The notes under the pieces: generated by a model
Databases searched by the model: none
What the model was told of the DNA's origin: nothing
The model's input: the letters and a program-made list of their open reading frames with translations, nothing else
Program-made: the position numbers and the translations under genes
Source of the DNA: Spirometra erinaceieuropaei
Lineage: Eukaryota > Platyhelminthes > Cestoda > Diphyllobothriidea > Diphyllobothriidae
Direction of reading: 5' to 3'
Length of the DNA: 64,000 nt
Assembly: GCA_902702965.1 (NCBI GenBank)
Contig: CACRXP010000628.1
Span: forward strand, 44,517 to 108,516
Shown here: piece after piece, positions 23,741 through 35,668 of the stretch
How the letters are laid out: every line of letters begins with the position of its first letter
Position numbering within the stretch: position 1 is the stretch's first letter

Positions 23741-25643
23741 TTATCCAAACCGTAAGTTAGGTGGGCCAAAAACAATAATTTTACAGGATGGCAAAGAAAA
23801 TGTATTTATAAAATATTCGGCCACTGCCACTTGTTGCTCCTTATTCCATATGGGCTTGCCGACGAAACTGCTTCTTGCTGCCTTGCTTATTTCATGAAGA
23901 ATGTTCACTTTTGAATCAGCATGAAAATATATATATGTTTTGCCTGCATCCGTCGATCATTTACGTCTGCGTAAATACATGCTTCCAGATTTTCCAAATC
24001 GATAAACTTAAAGCGTCTACCTACTGTGCGGTACATTGCATCTGTCTGAAAGTAAATGAAGAATAATTTAATAAACACCCTTGTAATAAAATATGCAGGC
24101 TTTAAGGCTACGTTATACGGTATTTAAACTCTATGGCATATAACACAAAGTAGTGAATCACCTGAGTGAAAATTTGCTTGTACAACTCTCGTCGACATCG
24201 GTGGAATTCAATCGAACTCGGTGGAATATCAAGGAGTTATTACGACCATAACACTGACTATGTGAGCCACGAGGCTGTGAAGGATGGACCGAATTATTGT
24301 GTATTTGGAATTGGCTGAAAATCGGGAGAGGGTACCCAAAAAATACTGCTGGCCAAAGAAGCGATCTACTCACAACTGTATAAAGCTATGCAGTCATTGA
24401 CTGAGCCACACACTGGCTACTGCGTAGCTCCTGACCTCTGAAAGTAATGGTACAAATTGATAATCCAAGTGTTCGGTCAAGGCCGATTGTATTGCAATTG
24501 TCCGTAGGTAAGCGCCTATAGAATAATTCGCATAGGGACTACTGCGGTCGCTTGTCAGCATTGGAAGCTTATATTTTGGTTGTTAAACGTATGTGCCCTT
24601 TCCCGATTGTTACCTGGAATTGTTTGTCTACCAGTTTACTGCAAAACATGAAGCTGCCTAATTAAGTGTGGTTAGTTAAATAGTGGCATGCGTCTTCCTA
24701 ATCAGCCTGTAAAGTATTCACCAGATGATTATCTGGCAAGTGAAGATACTAAATAGTTATAATCGAATTTATAGATAAGTCTGCCTCGTTGTGTTTATTC
24801 TCACCGGAATACAGTCAAGGCTTTCTTATCAAGACATCATGATTTCGACTTGGCGCACTTGAGTTTAAGTTGGAAATGAATGTTGATGTCATTTAAATGT
24901 CCCAAAAAATAACTCTCTTAAGCCAATTTCGTAAGCAGGCTGACATATTTTCACTCTTAAAAACTGTATTAATAAAGTAACAATGAAGCAAACTAATTGT
25001 ACTTACCACAGTAATCTTAAGGACTGAAAATCGAGCCTTACATCGAAAACGTCGGCTATTTTCCAGCGCCGTTACAAAAACACAATTTGCAACTGAGTTG
25101 ATTTTGACCGTTTGTAGTTTAAATTGACATCTTTTTCTTGCAGTCATAAGATGATAGTGAGGTTTTGCCGCCCAAGTCAACAACTCTTTGACCCTCTCCT
25201 CCATGGCTGTTTGGTTGTCAAAGTGAGGACATGCGCGCTCTTCATGAAAAGCTGAAAATAGTGTGTTAGCGAAATTCAGAGATGCTTCAGGCTATAAACA
25301 ATACATGCATCTCTTAAACCAAAGCTTATACTACAAGAAGACAAAGTAAACACTACGTAAAATCGAAATTCTTTTGGGAGCTAAACGCGTATCTTTCCCT
25401 AGGTTACTCTCTCGCCAGTATATATGCTTACGCCAAATGTGAGCAAAAAAAACTTGTTATTCTTTTTTGGGATAGAATTTAATGCGAACGAAATTTTGCT
25501 GTTATCCCCTATTCTATGCGGACCATGTCTGATTTAGTCAACTGGTTTGTGCAATAAATGCTTGCAGCTTGCAGTGTTATATCCTCACATCTACAAGTAA
25601 GCGCGCTTGGAATAAATAATGCCAGTATAAAAAAGTGCACCAT
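23741..25643 (-). pseudogene. secreted-protein family locus B, pseudogene
   Basis: Exon 1 (25,589-25,643) encodes the signal peptide MVHFFILALFIPSALTCR with a phase 1 GTGAGG donor. Exon 2 (25,007-25,251) follows ttttcag and is open for 81 codons: FHEERACPHFDNQTAMEERV, RKRCQFKLQTVKI, ANCVFVTALENSRRFRCKAR, ending at a GTAAGT donor in phase 0. Exon 3 (23,741-24,045) starts TDAMYRTVGRRFKFIDLENL. It is frameshifted by two extra bases in an (AT)n run at about 23,926-23,936, after KHIY. Downstream sequence in the corrected frame still matches the family through FINTFSLPSCKI to a TAA. The (AT)n expansion is the only lesion seen, so inactivation may be recent, polymorphic or an assembly error. Confidence 0.75.
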
Positions 25644-25719
25644 TTTGTACTCTGACTGTGTTGTCGGCGCATTTATGCAAAATCGTGTTCATCAAACAGC
25701 TCTTAGTCAATATATCCAG

Positions 25720-25724
25720 CCAAT
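25720..25724 (-). promoter_or_regulatory. inverted CCAAT box upstream of locus B
   Basis: CCAAT on the plus strand, 77-81 bp upstream of the locus B start codon, the same spacing as in loci C, D and E. Confidence 0.45.
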
Positions 25725-26224
25725 GGCTTTCTGCACAATTACTGTGTACCCTTTTAAAATTTTTACTGGTTATTGAGGCACCTGCCGTCAGCAAATATCT
25801 CAGGTAGTCGGTTTAAATTATATTTAAGACTCCAAACAGGAATACAAACAATAAGACCGCAGTTGAAATTAATATTCTTGAATAAGTTGGACCTATAAAT
25901 ATGTGGAAATTGCTTAACAGTCTTTGCTATCAGCTGTGTTAATCTGTACAAACTTCATTTTATACAGTTCTCAAACAGGCTGTCATGGCTCTTGTGAAAT
26001 TGTCAGTCTCCGCAGTTGATTGTTAACGTTCGTTAAGTGCATCCAGTGCAAGTCTACAAAAGAAGAAACATGAACGCCATGATTTTATGCAGTGAGGTCT
26101 CTCGGTGGCTGTTCTTCAGGCTATGCGCTGCACTCAGCAAATCGAGTCATGCTCTAATCTGTGGCGTAATCTATCCGTAAGTCCATTTATAATAAAAGAT
26201 GTAGAAAACTCATAATAGTAATAC

Positions 26225-27166
26225 GACAGCTCGACCGTCTATTTCGACAATGTCCACCGTGTGCCCCAGAACCGCAGCAGGGGTGAGAGCAGCGACGGTG
26301 ACATGCGCAGGGGTTAATAGTGCCAGTAGACTTGCGCTGCATCTACCTACACTCTCTCCTCCTCCCCCGCCTGGGCCCGGTGTCAAGACAGAGCCAAGGA
26401 GGCCAGAGACGAGGGAGGCCGCAGGTGGATGGCTCGGACGGATCCTCACCTTGGCGTTCCACCACACCCCTGGTCCACACCACAAATAACCAGGATTTCA
26501 ACCAACACAACCGAGATTGGAGGCTGGCACGGCCGAAGCCGCACCTGGGCGTGCCGCCAACGCCTGGCTCGGATCCCACGCTGTGGTGGGAATGTCATAA
26601 AGGCCACATTAAAAAGGAGCCATTGCAGCCTGACTCTCAGACCGCCTCCCATTAAGGAGTAGGTCCAAGGTATCCCATCTGTTGGCAACCTTCCACGCCA
26701 CGGCTTTTAGCGCACCGTGATAGCTTCAAGCGCGTCAGATTGTTTATAGTGAGGAGAAAGTGCGCAGAGTCGTCGACCTCACTCTCCCTTCCCACTCCCA
26801 CACCCCAGCCGCTGTCCGAGCCGGTCAGCAGACTGGAGTGGGGAATGGGCGCGGTGGCTGTCATGGTCGAATGACCATAACTGCGCGCGCCGCATGCACG
26901 ACCTTGCCTCCCATACACAAAAACACCAGGGTTTCACACAACGCGGGGTTAAACGGCGTGTCTCTCACTTGCGTAAGAGGGCCGTGGAAGGTTCTGCTTC
27001 AGCCCGTCCCCAGCCCACCATTCCGCCACTCCACACAACACACACAACGCGACGAACTGCGTTGACCGAGTGTGGACGTCAATCAGTGACCTTCCTGTCC
27101 ACTACGCTGGACGTGTCGGGGTAGTCTCAGACTGAGATCACCCATGCAGCCGAAGCCGCATGGAAT
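26225..27166. mobile_element. GC-rich insertion in the upstream region of locus B
   Basis: A 942 bp block far richer in GC than its surroundings, missing from the paralogous site in copy A near 3,735. It is bracketed by AGTAATAC (26,217-26,224) and AGTTATAC (27,167-27,174), an 8 bp direct repeat with one mismatch that could be a target duplication. Internally, a segment like 'ggctcggacggatcctcacc' and 'tggcacggccgaagccgcac' is repeated imperfectly at about 100 bp spacing. Overlapping open frames in many registers reflect composition only. An 8 bp duplication would suit a hAT-type insertion, but no terminal inverted repeat was found. Class unknown. Confidence 0.55.
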
Positions 27167-27720
27167 AGTTATACACAATGCACAATACAGGCCTGATTAC
27201 AAAACAATGAGCCAAACACGTCCAACTTTCAATAAGCCTAATTAAATAAACGCTACGATTAAAACCTACCAATAAAGTTTGTATAGCCTTGATAGCTAGA
27301 CGCAAGAACTATTAAGTTCAAGTATTTCACAGAAAGCTGTAAATCCCCGTAATTATAGTCATAATTACTTAACGGTTGTTCAAATTTCCGCACACCAAGT
27401 AAACGTTGGGAGTTTTCAAATATATGCCATGTTCCTTTGCCAAAATTAACACACATTGCTGATAACGATTACTGTAGCTCTGGAGTCAACGGTGGGGGGG
27501 GATATTTCTCTCTTCGTTGTGCGGGCCACTTAAAAACGGGATATCAACCGTCGGAAAAGTACCTAGGTCGAAATGGTGTTGGATCGCTAAGATTTGATAC
27601 TGCGGTTAAATTCTGTGCCACCTAACCGATAAAGCTGTCGATTTTTAAAAATTCATTTGTCCATCGTTTTATACGGTGGGAGCTACTTTTTGTGTTAAAT
27701 TGAAGAGAAGTCTCGTTATG

Positions 27721-28289
27721 GGAAAGATTGCGTGCCTGCCATTTATTGGTAATATCTCAGGATGCTAGCATTGCCTGATGGTAGACCGAACGAAAGAGAA
27801 TGGAGCCTTAATTAGAGCTTTCGGCGGTTGGACATCTTATTTTAGACAAAACGTTTCTAGCTGACTTGCAGACACTGGAGGGGACAGAAAAGTGCTATTT
27901 ATGACCGTTATTAAGTCAGCGTTGAGGACGTTTTCGTTGCCCCCCCCCCCACAATTGAAGATTCAAGACGGAAGTAGTTGGTACTTGTCCGAATGTTTTG
28001 ATTTTTCCCATATTAGCAATGGTGCTCCTACGCCACTGATTTATCTTAATAATCTTGCCGAGCTCATATTCTGAATAAAAAACTGCTAAATTATCTGTTC
28101 TCAATTGGTCATCCTACTGCATAGTTCAATAGATGGCTTTAAGGATAGTTTGTGATTGCTGACAAAAATACACTTAGGGCCTAGAAATTAAGAAGAACCA
28201 GTTTAAATAACAGTATTCTTGATATATTGCCCTTTATTTAATTTTTTCCCTGAAATTTTATGTATTAAAAAAATATGAAAATGTCCCGA
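27721..28289. other. no recognised feature
   Basis: Between the duplicated unit and the telomere-like tract. It contains a run of C at about 27,942. Confidence 0.45.
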
Positions 28290-28590
28290 AACGCAACCTC
28301 AACTGGTTAACCGGATAACCCTAAAACCTAACCCTCAATTATCGTCCTAAACCATAACCCTGAATAACAACCTTCAACTGAGCCCTACGCCTCAAGTCCA
28401 AATCTCAACCCTAAACTCTAACTACAGATAGTAACCCTTAATCCAAATACTAACCCTAAACCTAACCTCACAATCTTGACCCTAAATACCTAAACCATAA
28501 GTACTAGCCTCAACAATAAACCCTTAATCCCTAACAGTAATTCTAAGCCCTAAGTTTAACTTTAACCATAACACTAACCAGACACCCACC
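28290..28590. repeat. degenerate telomere-like tract (CCCTAA)n
   Basis: About 300 bp with strong strand asymmetry, made of irregular variants of CCCTAA and CCTAAA, for example 'aaccctaaacctaacc'. Flatworm telomeres are TTAGGG, so this resembles an old interstitial telomeric block that has drifted. A simple-repeat origin without any telomere history is also possible. Confidence 0.55.
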
Positions 28591-30136
28591 TACTGGAGTC
28601 AATATTCATTAGAATTTTGTGATAATAGCCTAGGAATTATTTTCCACTTTAATGAAAGTTTTGAATGATAGTCCTGTCATCCAAAGAATTTTCCGTATGA
28701 CTGGGTCCAACAGGCTTAAGTTTCGATCGTAAACCTGCGGCAAATATCGTTTGTCGTTTTTAATTCACTGACTGCACAGCCACTGATAGAATTACTTTGT
28801 AACTACGGATCGATTGTAAAAACCAAAGGCAAGCACAAAAAAGTTCTATAAATGAGAAACTTTACTCAGGACGACCATTTAACCGGCCCTTTCTTACTAT
28901 TTGCGTGATAGCACTGAAATACGGCTTTTAATTAGATGAGTGGTCGGACCGTGCATATATTGCCTTGGCTAAGACTACGTGGCTGGTAATGTAACTATAA
29001 AAAATCTCAAAATTGTATTATACTTCAGGAAATAATTCTTTTTTTCTGTGGTACCATGCTTTAAACTGCATATAATCATGTCCTTATTGTTTATGCTGCG
29101 TCTCAGTCGTTTGCATAAGTATGCGTTTTGCAACTCGATTTGAGACAATACCTGTTTTTTATATTTCGCACATTTCCATTCTCTGATTTTCGATGGATGA
29201 CGGTCCTGTGTTTCTGCTGCTTGCAAGGCGACTAAACTAAGTTAATGGGAACCCTTATTTTGTAAGCGCTTAAGGGTTTTCACATGAAGAAGTTCCTATA
29301 ATGATTTGTTGTTTTGGTAAACAATTTCAACATCTAGAATAATAATGTTTAAAAAAAAAATAAAGACAAAATAAGCTGCAATAAAAATGCTTTGATAGGC
29401 ATTCCGAGATACCGCGTCACATAAACAATCTGTCTTTCTCAAAACACAGCTCATATAATAAGTTCATCCACCTGAAATTCAAAAAAGTGGGCAACACGCA
29501 GTTAAATTAGGGGTCAATACCACTAGAGTCTATTTGGAAGTACGCTTTATTTTTCAACACCTAAGTCTATACTGTGTAATCACACCTTTCTGTCTTTGAA
29601 TGCCATTCTAGGTGGGAACACCTGTGAGAACAGAAAACCCATAAAGGCAGTTGGAAATAAAAGAAAGAAATTTAATTTTTGTTTCTCGGCGGCAAAATAG
29701 GGAAACCTCCTTCAGATTAAATATCTGGAAATTTACTCTATGAACCTGGAGTTAACTTCAAGCAGAAAACCTAATGCGCGGACAGATTGAAATAAGAACA
29801 TTCTTGAAATTTCAGTGGTAGAAAAAGTGTCGTTTCCTAAGTTCATGTTAATAATAGAAGAGGCGTTTACCGCTAGACGCCAAACGGTTCAATAAGTGAG
29901 TTCGCCCACCACCTGCACTCCTCCCTGTAACTTTAGAGTCTGGAAATCCGCGCACACACCTGCAATTATATGGCGCGCTTTGCCGCCAGTGCACGCCATG
30001 TAGCTACATTGGACCCGCATGTTACCGTTATCTATCTCGACTCAGCTGCCTTGGAATGTTTTATCGACTGTTGTGAGCAGACTCAGTACTGCCACCGAGT
30101 TATTTTACTAAAATGTAAGTGGACTACGAAAGACCT
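28591..30136. other. no recognised feature
   Basis: About 1.5 kb of AT-rich sequence with no recognisable gene, RNA or repeat boundary. Confidence 0.45.
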
Positions 30137-31986
30137 ACAGTGCGTGCTTGATCTCATGAAATGTTGACCGAACTTCTGAAATGCGTTTTTGATTAGGAAC
30201 GACCACTTAAGGGAGTTGTACTGAGGATAAGTATGCAGCATAAGCATATAACATTTCGGAATCACCAAGATGTCGGATTTGGTTGCATTCCTTTTTGAAC
30301 TCCTGCAAAAGCCGTACTGTGTAAAAAATTATTACATATGTCGCACGCATTTTTCCTATTGATTTTTGGTTGTCTTGAAAGTTTCAATATATTTCAAAGA
30401 AGACATGCACAAAAGTATTTTTTATTGCTTTGATATAAAATTACATTGTCTCGATATTTTATATTTGAAGAAAGTGTATATTTGTATTTTAAAGAGGTTT
30501 CCAGTTATGAGATGTTTAAGACATGCAATGTCCATGCATCTAAGACCCCACATGTATGCGACCTGTAGAGTGAAATCGCCAAATGTTAATGCAATGGCAG
30601 ATCGAACTGACAATCACCAGTGAATCAGGAAACCCTTAAAACCTAAATGCACACTTTATTAGGGTACAAAATATCAATACAATGTGATTTTCTTCGAAAG
30701 AAGTAGAAGGAAGCATATTTTATGCGTGTTTTATTTAAAATATATTTGAATTTACAAGATCTTTGAAAATCAAAACGAAAATGCATGGTAATTCTGTAAC
30801 CATTTTTTACAGTGTGCGATTTCTGCAAGAGGTCAAAAAGTAGTGCACTTAAAACTGACCGTATGGTGAGTCCGAAATGTTATAAGCTCATGCTGCATAT
30901 TTATTAATATTAAAAAACCACTTCAGAAGATGTGCTAACTCATGAAATGTCAACCAAAATTTCGAAATACGTTCTCACTACGACAAGATAAATTAAGTAG
31001 TGTTGTAAAACTAATCAAGATGCAGCATAAATCTATTATGATCCAGTGACCTCAGGGTTTCGGCTTTTGAAAGAACTTATTTTCGGCTGCATGAAAGACA
31101 TATACTCTGCAAAAATAACTATTTATGTAGTACAAGATTTTCTCATTGATTTTCGATGCCCTTGAAAATTCAATTATATTTCATAGAAAACATGCATAAT
31201 AATATTCAGTCTTTTATTTATTCGGTAGAAAATCACGTTTTCTTGTGATTTTACACTCTTAGGAATGGTATAATTTGTTTTTTAAAGGCGTTTCTAATTC
31301 CCGAATAATTTTGAACCCGACCTGCTGTTACACTTGCATTCAGGGTTTTAAACCCACTAGCTGTATATTTTCCGTGTACGGAAAACCATGCATTTTTCAA
31401 CGGTGTTAAGAGGAGACTATATGAGGTTCGTAAAATTAAGCAGCGGATTTGAGCAATATTCTTAACTTTACAAGCCACATTCGTAAATGCAGATACATGA
31501 CGTTTCACGAACGGCCATTTAACGGCATTAAAAAATCCCACAATTAGAAACTTTTTAAAACCGAATTATACTCTTCTTTTGAGTATGAAATTGAAAAAAG
31601 ACGTGATTGTCTACCGAATAAGTAAAAGAATGAATATTTTTATGCAGGTTTTTTAAGGAATATAATTGAGTTTTTAAGGGCATCGAAAATCTATGAGAAA
31701 ATTGCATGCTACTTACGTAGTCATTTTTTGCAGATTATAGATCTTGCATGCAGCTACAAATAACTTCTTTCGAAAGAAGACACCCTAAGGTGACTGCACC
31801 ATTATAGATTTATGCTGCATCATGATTAGTTTTATAAGACTACATAATTTGTCTTTTCAAAACGAGAACGCATTTCGAAATTTTGGTTGACATTTCATGA
31901 GTTTGCACATCTACTGTAAGTAATCCTTCCTAATCAAAACCCATTTCAGAATTACGGCCAACAATTTATGAGATCGGTCACGCAGT
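30137..31986. mobile_element. foldback element F3 (subfamily 1) hosting a nested subfamily 2 element
   Basis: The left arm begins ACAGTGCGTG at 30,137. The right arm runs from about 30,640 to about 30,921, stops, and resumes at 31,919 with AGTAATCCTTCC to its end near 31,986. The gap in the arm is filled exactly by a second foldback element at 30,922-31,918. Comparing the broken right arm with the intact left arm shows that the inserted element accounts for the whole interruption. No coding sequence. Confidence 0.65.
30922..31918. mobile_element. inner foldback element (subfamily 2)
   Basis: About 1 kb with ends TTCAGAAGATGTGC and its near-inverse GCACATCTACTGTA. The arms share 'catgaaatgtcaaccaaaat' and 'gatgcagcataaatctat', in inverted orientation. 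The central spacer of about 250 bp is related to the spacers of F7 (49,260-49,440), F8 and F6. It is inserted into the right arm of F3. Confidence 0.65.
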
Positions 31987-33094
31987 ATGCATCGAGCGTA
32001 TTCTTACAGCAGGACCCATTGCAGCAGCTGAGTTACTCGAAATAGTATATTTACGTCTTAATCTAAAAAAATTAAACCATAACTAATTTTAAATTTAGGT
32101 CACTAGAATTAAACCGATTCACAGTAAGCAACACACCTTTAGTTTAGAATAAGTGTCTAGCAGTCTATAAGTTTAGCCGCCTTTATGTGAGTACAAGCTT
32201 TTGCCACTCATCCTACTTCAACAGGCTTGCACAATGATGGATTCTATCTAATTTGAATCAGGTCTTATTATGTAATGTAAACTGTCGCATGGGATTTCTG
32301 CCTAATTTTGGCTTGTGTGTGTACATTGTAATTTTATTAGCAACAATCTCATGATTCTTTTATGTGAACAAAATATCGCATTCGCTGCACGGCAGATACG
32401 TTATAAAAGTTGATGTCCTTCAAAAGGTGTAGGACACTTGTCCTGGTATATGCAAATGAACAGAAAACTGATGTGGTCCGATAAAAAATCCCTTTTCCAA
32501 AGTTTTCCTCAAGGGTCACTTTTACAACCCGGCAGAAGACATAATTATCAAAACCCTTGGTGGTTTTATTTAGGAACCATTCATCAAATTTATTTGCCTT
32601 CTATTTAAACAGGATCACCCGTTCTCTAAAAATTAAGATAGTTTCTAAAAAGCCGGCCATGATCAGTCGCATCTGCAGATATAAAAAAGCTTGAATATTT
32701 AAGGCGACATTTGTCCAAATTTGACACCGACCTAGCCTAGACTGGTTTAATCACCAGAGGTCAGTCCGTTGACAATGTACCTAGTAAACGTTGCCAGACA
32801 GCGAAAGTATGAAGTTGAGAGCCTCATGTGGAGGGTAACGTGAAGTTGAAATTAAAAAAGCCGTATAGTATGCCCAAGGTAATCACCATAGTTTGCTCTA
32901 TGTAGTACGCTTGAACAAGACGCTGTTTGTTTCGCAAATCAATACAGCAGTTCGAACATGTTTCTCAATGTCTGGCCATCATTTGCAACTATAATTTACC
33001 TCCCAAACTTACGTCGTAATTGCGAACGGTTTTAACAAATACGTCAGCTTAGAAATCCGCAGATTTCCAATCACTAACTTAGTTGATTTTTCAG
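31987..33094. other. no recognised feature
   Basis: About 1.1 kb of AT-rich sequence with no feature seen. Confidence 0.45.
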
Positions 33095-33168
33095 ATGATG
33101 GAAATCGTTCCCGGAGAGAATTTCCGATTCACGGTGTACGCAAAAACCAAAGCGACTTTGCGATACAG
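33095..33168 (+). CDS. possible isolated internal exon, unrecognised
   Basis: A 74 bp open segment framed by a textbook acceptor (gatttttcag) and a CAG|GTAGAC donor. It encodes MMEIVPGENFRFTVYAKTK, then ATLRY. The PG-x-N-F-x-F-T-V-Y-A pattern resembles the F strand of a fibronectin type III domain, but the segment is far too short to be sure. No neighbouring exon was identified. Chance remains likely. Confidence 0.2.
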
Positions 33169-33896
33169 GTAGACTTTAGTGCTGAAAATCATTCATAACA
33201 TATCTCCACGGTTGACAGGCGGAATTTTTGGAGCAAACAGCGACAGACAGACTTTCTTTCTATTGTCGCAACGTTGGCATTGTTGTGCACTAAGGAAACG
33301 TATAGGTCGTGTAACCTTTAAAGGCAACGACTGCTTTACATCTCTGCCCTAGTTCATTACAAAATTTCGGCATTCCAAACCGACCGAATTGCTTAGAGTC
33401 TCGGTCACATTCGTGCAAACGGTGGCTTTATATATAGTCTGTCTCTATCACACAACTCGTGCGGGCGTGATAGCGTGATTGGCAGAGTGCGTTCGAAATG
33501 GTCGCTTGTTGATCTTTAAGCACATACGATTTGAAAAATTTAAGTCTTCTGAGCATACTATCGCTAACCAAACTGCTACGATTCAAAACGACATAGTGAA
33601 ACGTGTCCTTTACCTAATTAAAGTGCTTACTGAAATAACAGTATAACACGGACACTTTATTCCCTCTTCAAACATGTACATCAACTGGGGTGATGAAATA
33701 TTCAGTAAAGTAAAGCGTAGCCTAAACGATCCCTATATAAGTGTGCATACAAAAGATTGCATTTTTTCTTTGAATAAAGGATCTGCCGCGTGAATAGGCG
33801 CTAGGCTGTTTACTAAATATCGTCGGCATGTAAGAGACCACTTTCATCAACATGGGCATGATTTCCCATCTGTATTAAACCCGAAGTGCTGAAACT

Positions 33897-34161
33897 GACA
33901 TCAAAGATTTTGAGGTCACAGTAGCGCACGCTAATCATGGTAATGAGAGTTCTCGGGATTCTAGTATTTGTAAAGTGATCTTGCCGACATCCTATTTCAT
34001 GGACAAAGAAGAAGCAGACTTATTAATAGACGCCGTATGTTTATTGACCTATCTTAGCCGGTTGTCTTTAAAACGTGTTCCTGTGGTTGACAGTGATGTC
34101 GGTAAACTTGAAAATGCAAAGAAAGTCCATAGTCTAATGCATCAAACGAAACATATTAAGG
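33897..34161 (+). CDS. possible exon, class V aminotransferase-like C-terminus
   Basis: An open frame containing VTVAHANHGNESSRDSSICK, then VILPTSYFMDKEEADLLIDA, VCLLTYLSRLS and VVDSDVGKLEN, ending at ATTAAG|GTAAAG. The stretch with SYF, three acidic residues and IDAV, followed about 20 residues later by D-x-D-x-G, resembles the C-terminal segment of PLP-dependent class V aminotransferases of the isopenicillin-N-epimerase-like type. This is memory-based motif similarity, not an alignment. The upstream acceptor is unclear and no PLP-lysine exon was found nearby. It may be a real exon of a gene extending outside the visible exons, a retained fragment or a coincidence. Confidence 0.3.
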
Positions 34162-34169
34162 TAAAGAAA

Positions 34170-35490
34170 ACCATGACCTTCCTTATTTGTGTTTGCGCTA
34201 CTACTACTACTGATTTTTTGTTATTCCCTATGACTGCACTTAAACTTCTCTTGCAGTTTCTCCTCCTAATCGCGTTCTATGATAACTGAAAGCGCATTTT
34301 TATAAGTGGGGCAAATGTACCATTCTCACAGACACTTTACCGACATATTGTTACCAGAACCAAAAAAATACGCATCTCCTATCGCATTTATGTCTGTCTG
34401 AGCACTGTTACCCCCTTTACGGCAGTAGGATTGCAAATCTCATAACTACGTGCAATAACCTGGTCTATGGTTACGTATCTGGAGTATCTAAAGTCAGTCG
34501 ACCACCACCGTTTGAGGTACTGTTTACTCTAAGTTACAAAAGGCTCATTAAAAACCGACGGAATAATAAGATTCTTTAATGTTTTCCATTCCCTCCTCCA
34601 ATTTTACTGCATTTGACTCTCGGGCCTATGAAAAACACCCAACAAAACGTTATGACACAAAACTCGGCACCCAAAAATATAGACTCAAGATCTGCGCCAA
34701 CTTGACTGTGACGACGACAAAAAACAATTTTTTTCACGGAGTCACCGCCCACCAGAACGATGTCGACGGTCACATTACACACTGCCTTGCAGTAATTAGA
34801 TATGGCACTGTCATTTAACAGCTGCCGTGCACATATTTCTGTTTACAGGATTATTTAAGTTTTTTCAGGTTACATCTCCTTTCTCAGGAAAGAGAGACAG
34901 CATATTTGTTTGCTCAACTGGGGCTATGTTGACATTTGACCATCATATATTTGTGTTAAGCCTGTGAAAGCCTAGAAGGTGGTGATAGTGTTTCCTATTT
35001 GATTGTTTTACATTTCGCGTTGTCAGTACTCCCGAAGCACAGTTGGTAATAATAGTGCTCACCGCAACTTGATAGATGTCCTGCTCTTTGACACAATACG
35101 GCCTCTGATATGTCTACAGCATTTTACTGCAATAACAACGACCACCTGCATCATCTTTGGAACGACTATCAGCTTTCTGTAAGACTCCAGACAGACACTG
35201 ACAGCAGAGCTGTCTCCATCACAACCATGGTGCTCACGTTGGCGTTAATTATTTGTGGCCGCTTGATCTTTGTAGCGCGACCCCGTTGTAGAACACAGAC
35301 CAATCGTACTCCTTACTGGCCACGACATTCACATTTGACCTGTCCTAGACTGATGTTGTTGACAACACTAACAATAAACCCAATAATAAAAATACAGTCG
35401 TCTACCGACAAAAAGCATGCAAAGGGGTAGAGTGGAGTGGTGTAGACATGGTCTCCAAGTTGGTCTTCCCAATTTGGAGAACTTGTTGTA
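34170..35490. other. no recognised feature
   Basis: Several open frames of 70-105 codons occur (34,579-34,818 and 35,110-35,430, both +). None has a recognisable domain or splice context. Confidence 0.4.
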
Positions 35491-35668
35491 ATTCATATTG
35501 ACCCAACTATGAAAACTGGGCGCCTCGGTGGGATTCGAACCCACGCAGTAAGGAGAAGGCTTTAGTACAGCCAACGCTCTAACCACCTGAGCTACGAGGC
35601 CACGCCGGACGACGCGAGTTTAAACACACTTGGGTCAAGTTACCCGCCCAACCTACTGCAATACCTAT
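35491..35668 (-). mobile_element. half tRNA-headed repeat S2
   Basis: Corresponds to one arm of the palindromic element S1: it starts ATTCATATTGACCCAACTAT and runs through the tRNA module to the 'cctactgcaata' block. The second arm is absent. The tRNA-like module is 35,521-35,601 on the minus strand. It has a GGCCTCG acceptor strand, a D arm GCTC...GAGC, an A box TAGCTCAGGTGG and a perfect B box GGTTCGAATCC. The anticodon-like loop is GTACTAA, and the module is 81 nt with an oversized variable region. It is tRNA-derived, not a credible functional tRNA. Confidence 0.7.

Larger units (their letters stand above)
23440..27720. repeat. segmental duplication unit, copy B
   Basis: Collinear with 1,010-4,450, including locus B, its introns and about 1.5 kb of upstream sequence. 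A 942 bp insert at 26,225-27,166 interrupts the collinearity. Confidence 0.6.

Noticed and set aside
26210..27124. Many overlapping open frames as proteins in the GC-rich insert
   Set aside because: Open in most registers on both strands, which is expected from composition; none shows a domain or start context.
27942..27952. Poly-C run as a regulatory site (also poly-G near 27,491)
   Set aside because: Simple homopolymers with no supporting context.
35521..35601. A functional tRNA gene (also 61,491-61,571)
   Set aside because: Good A and B boxes, but the anticodon and variable regions are abnormal and the module is embedded in a repeated palindrome, so it is tRNA-derived repeat.
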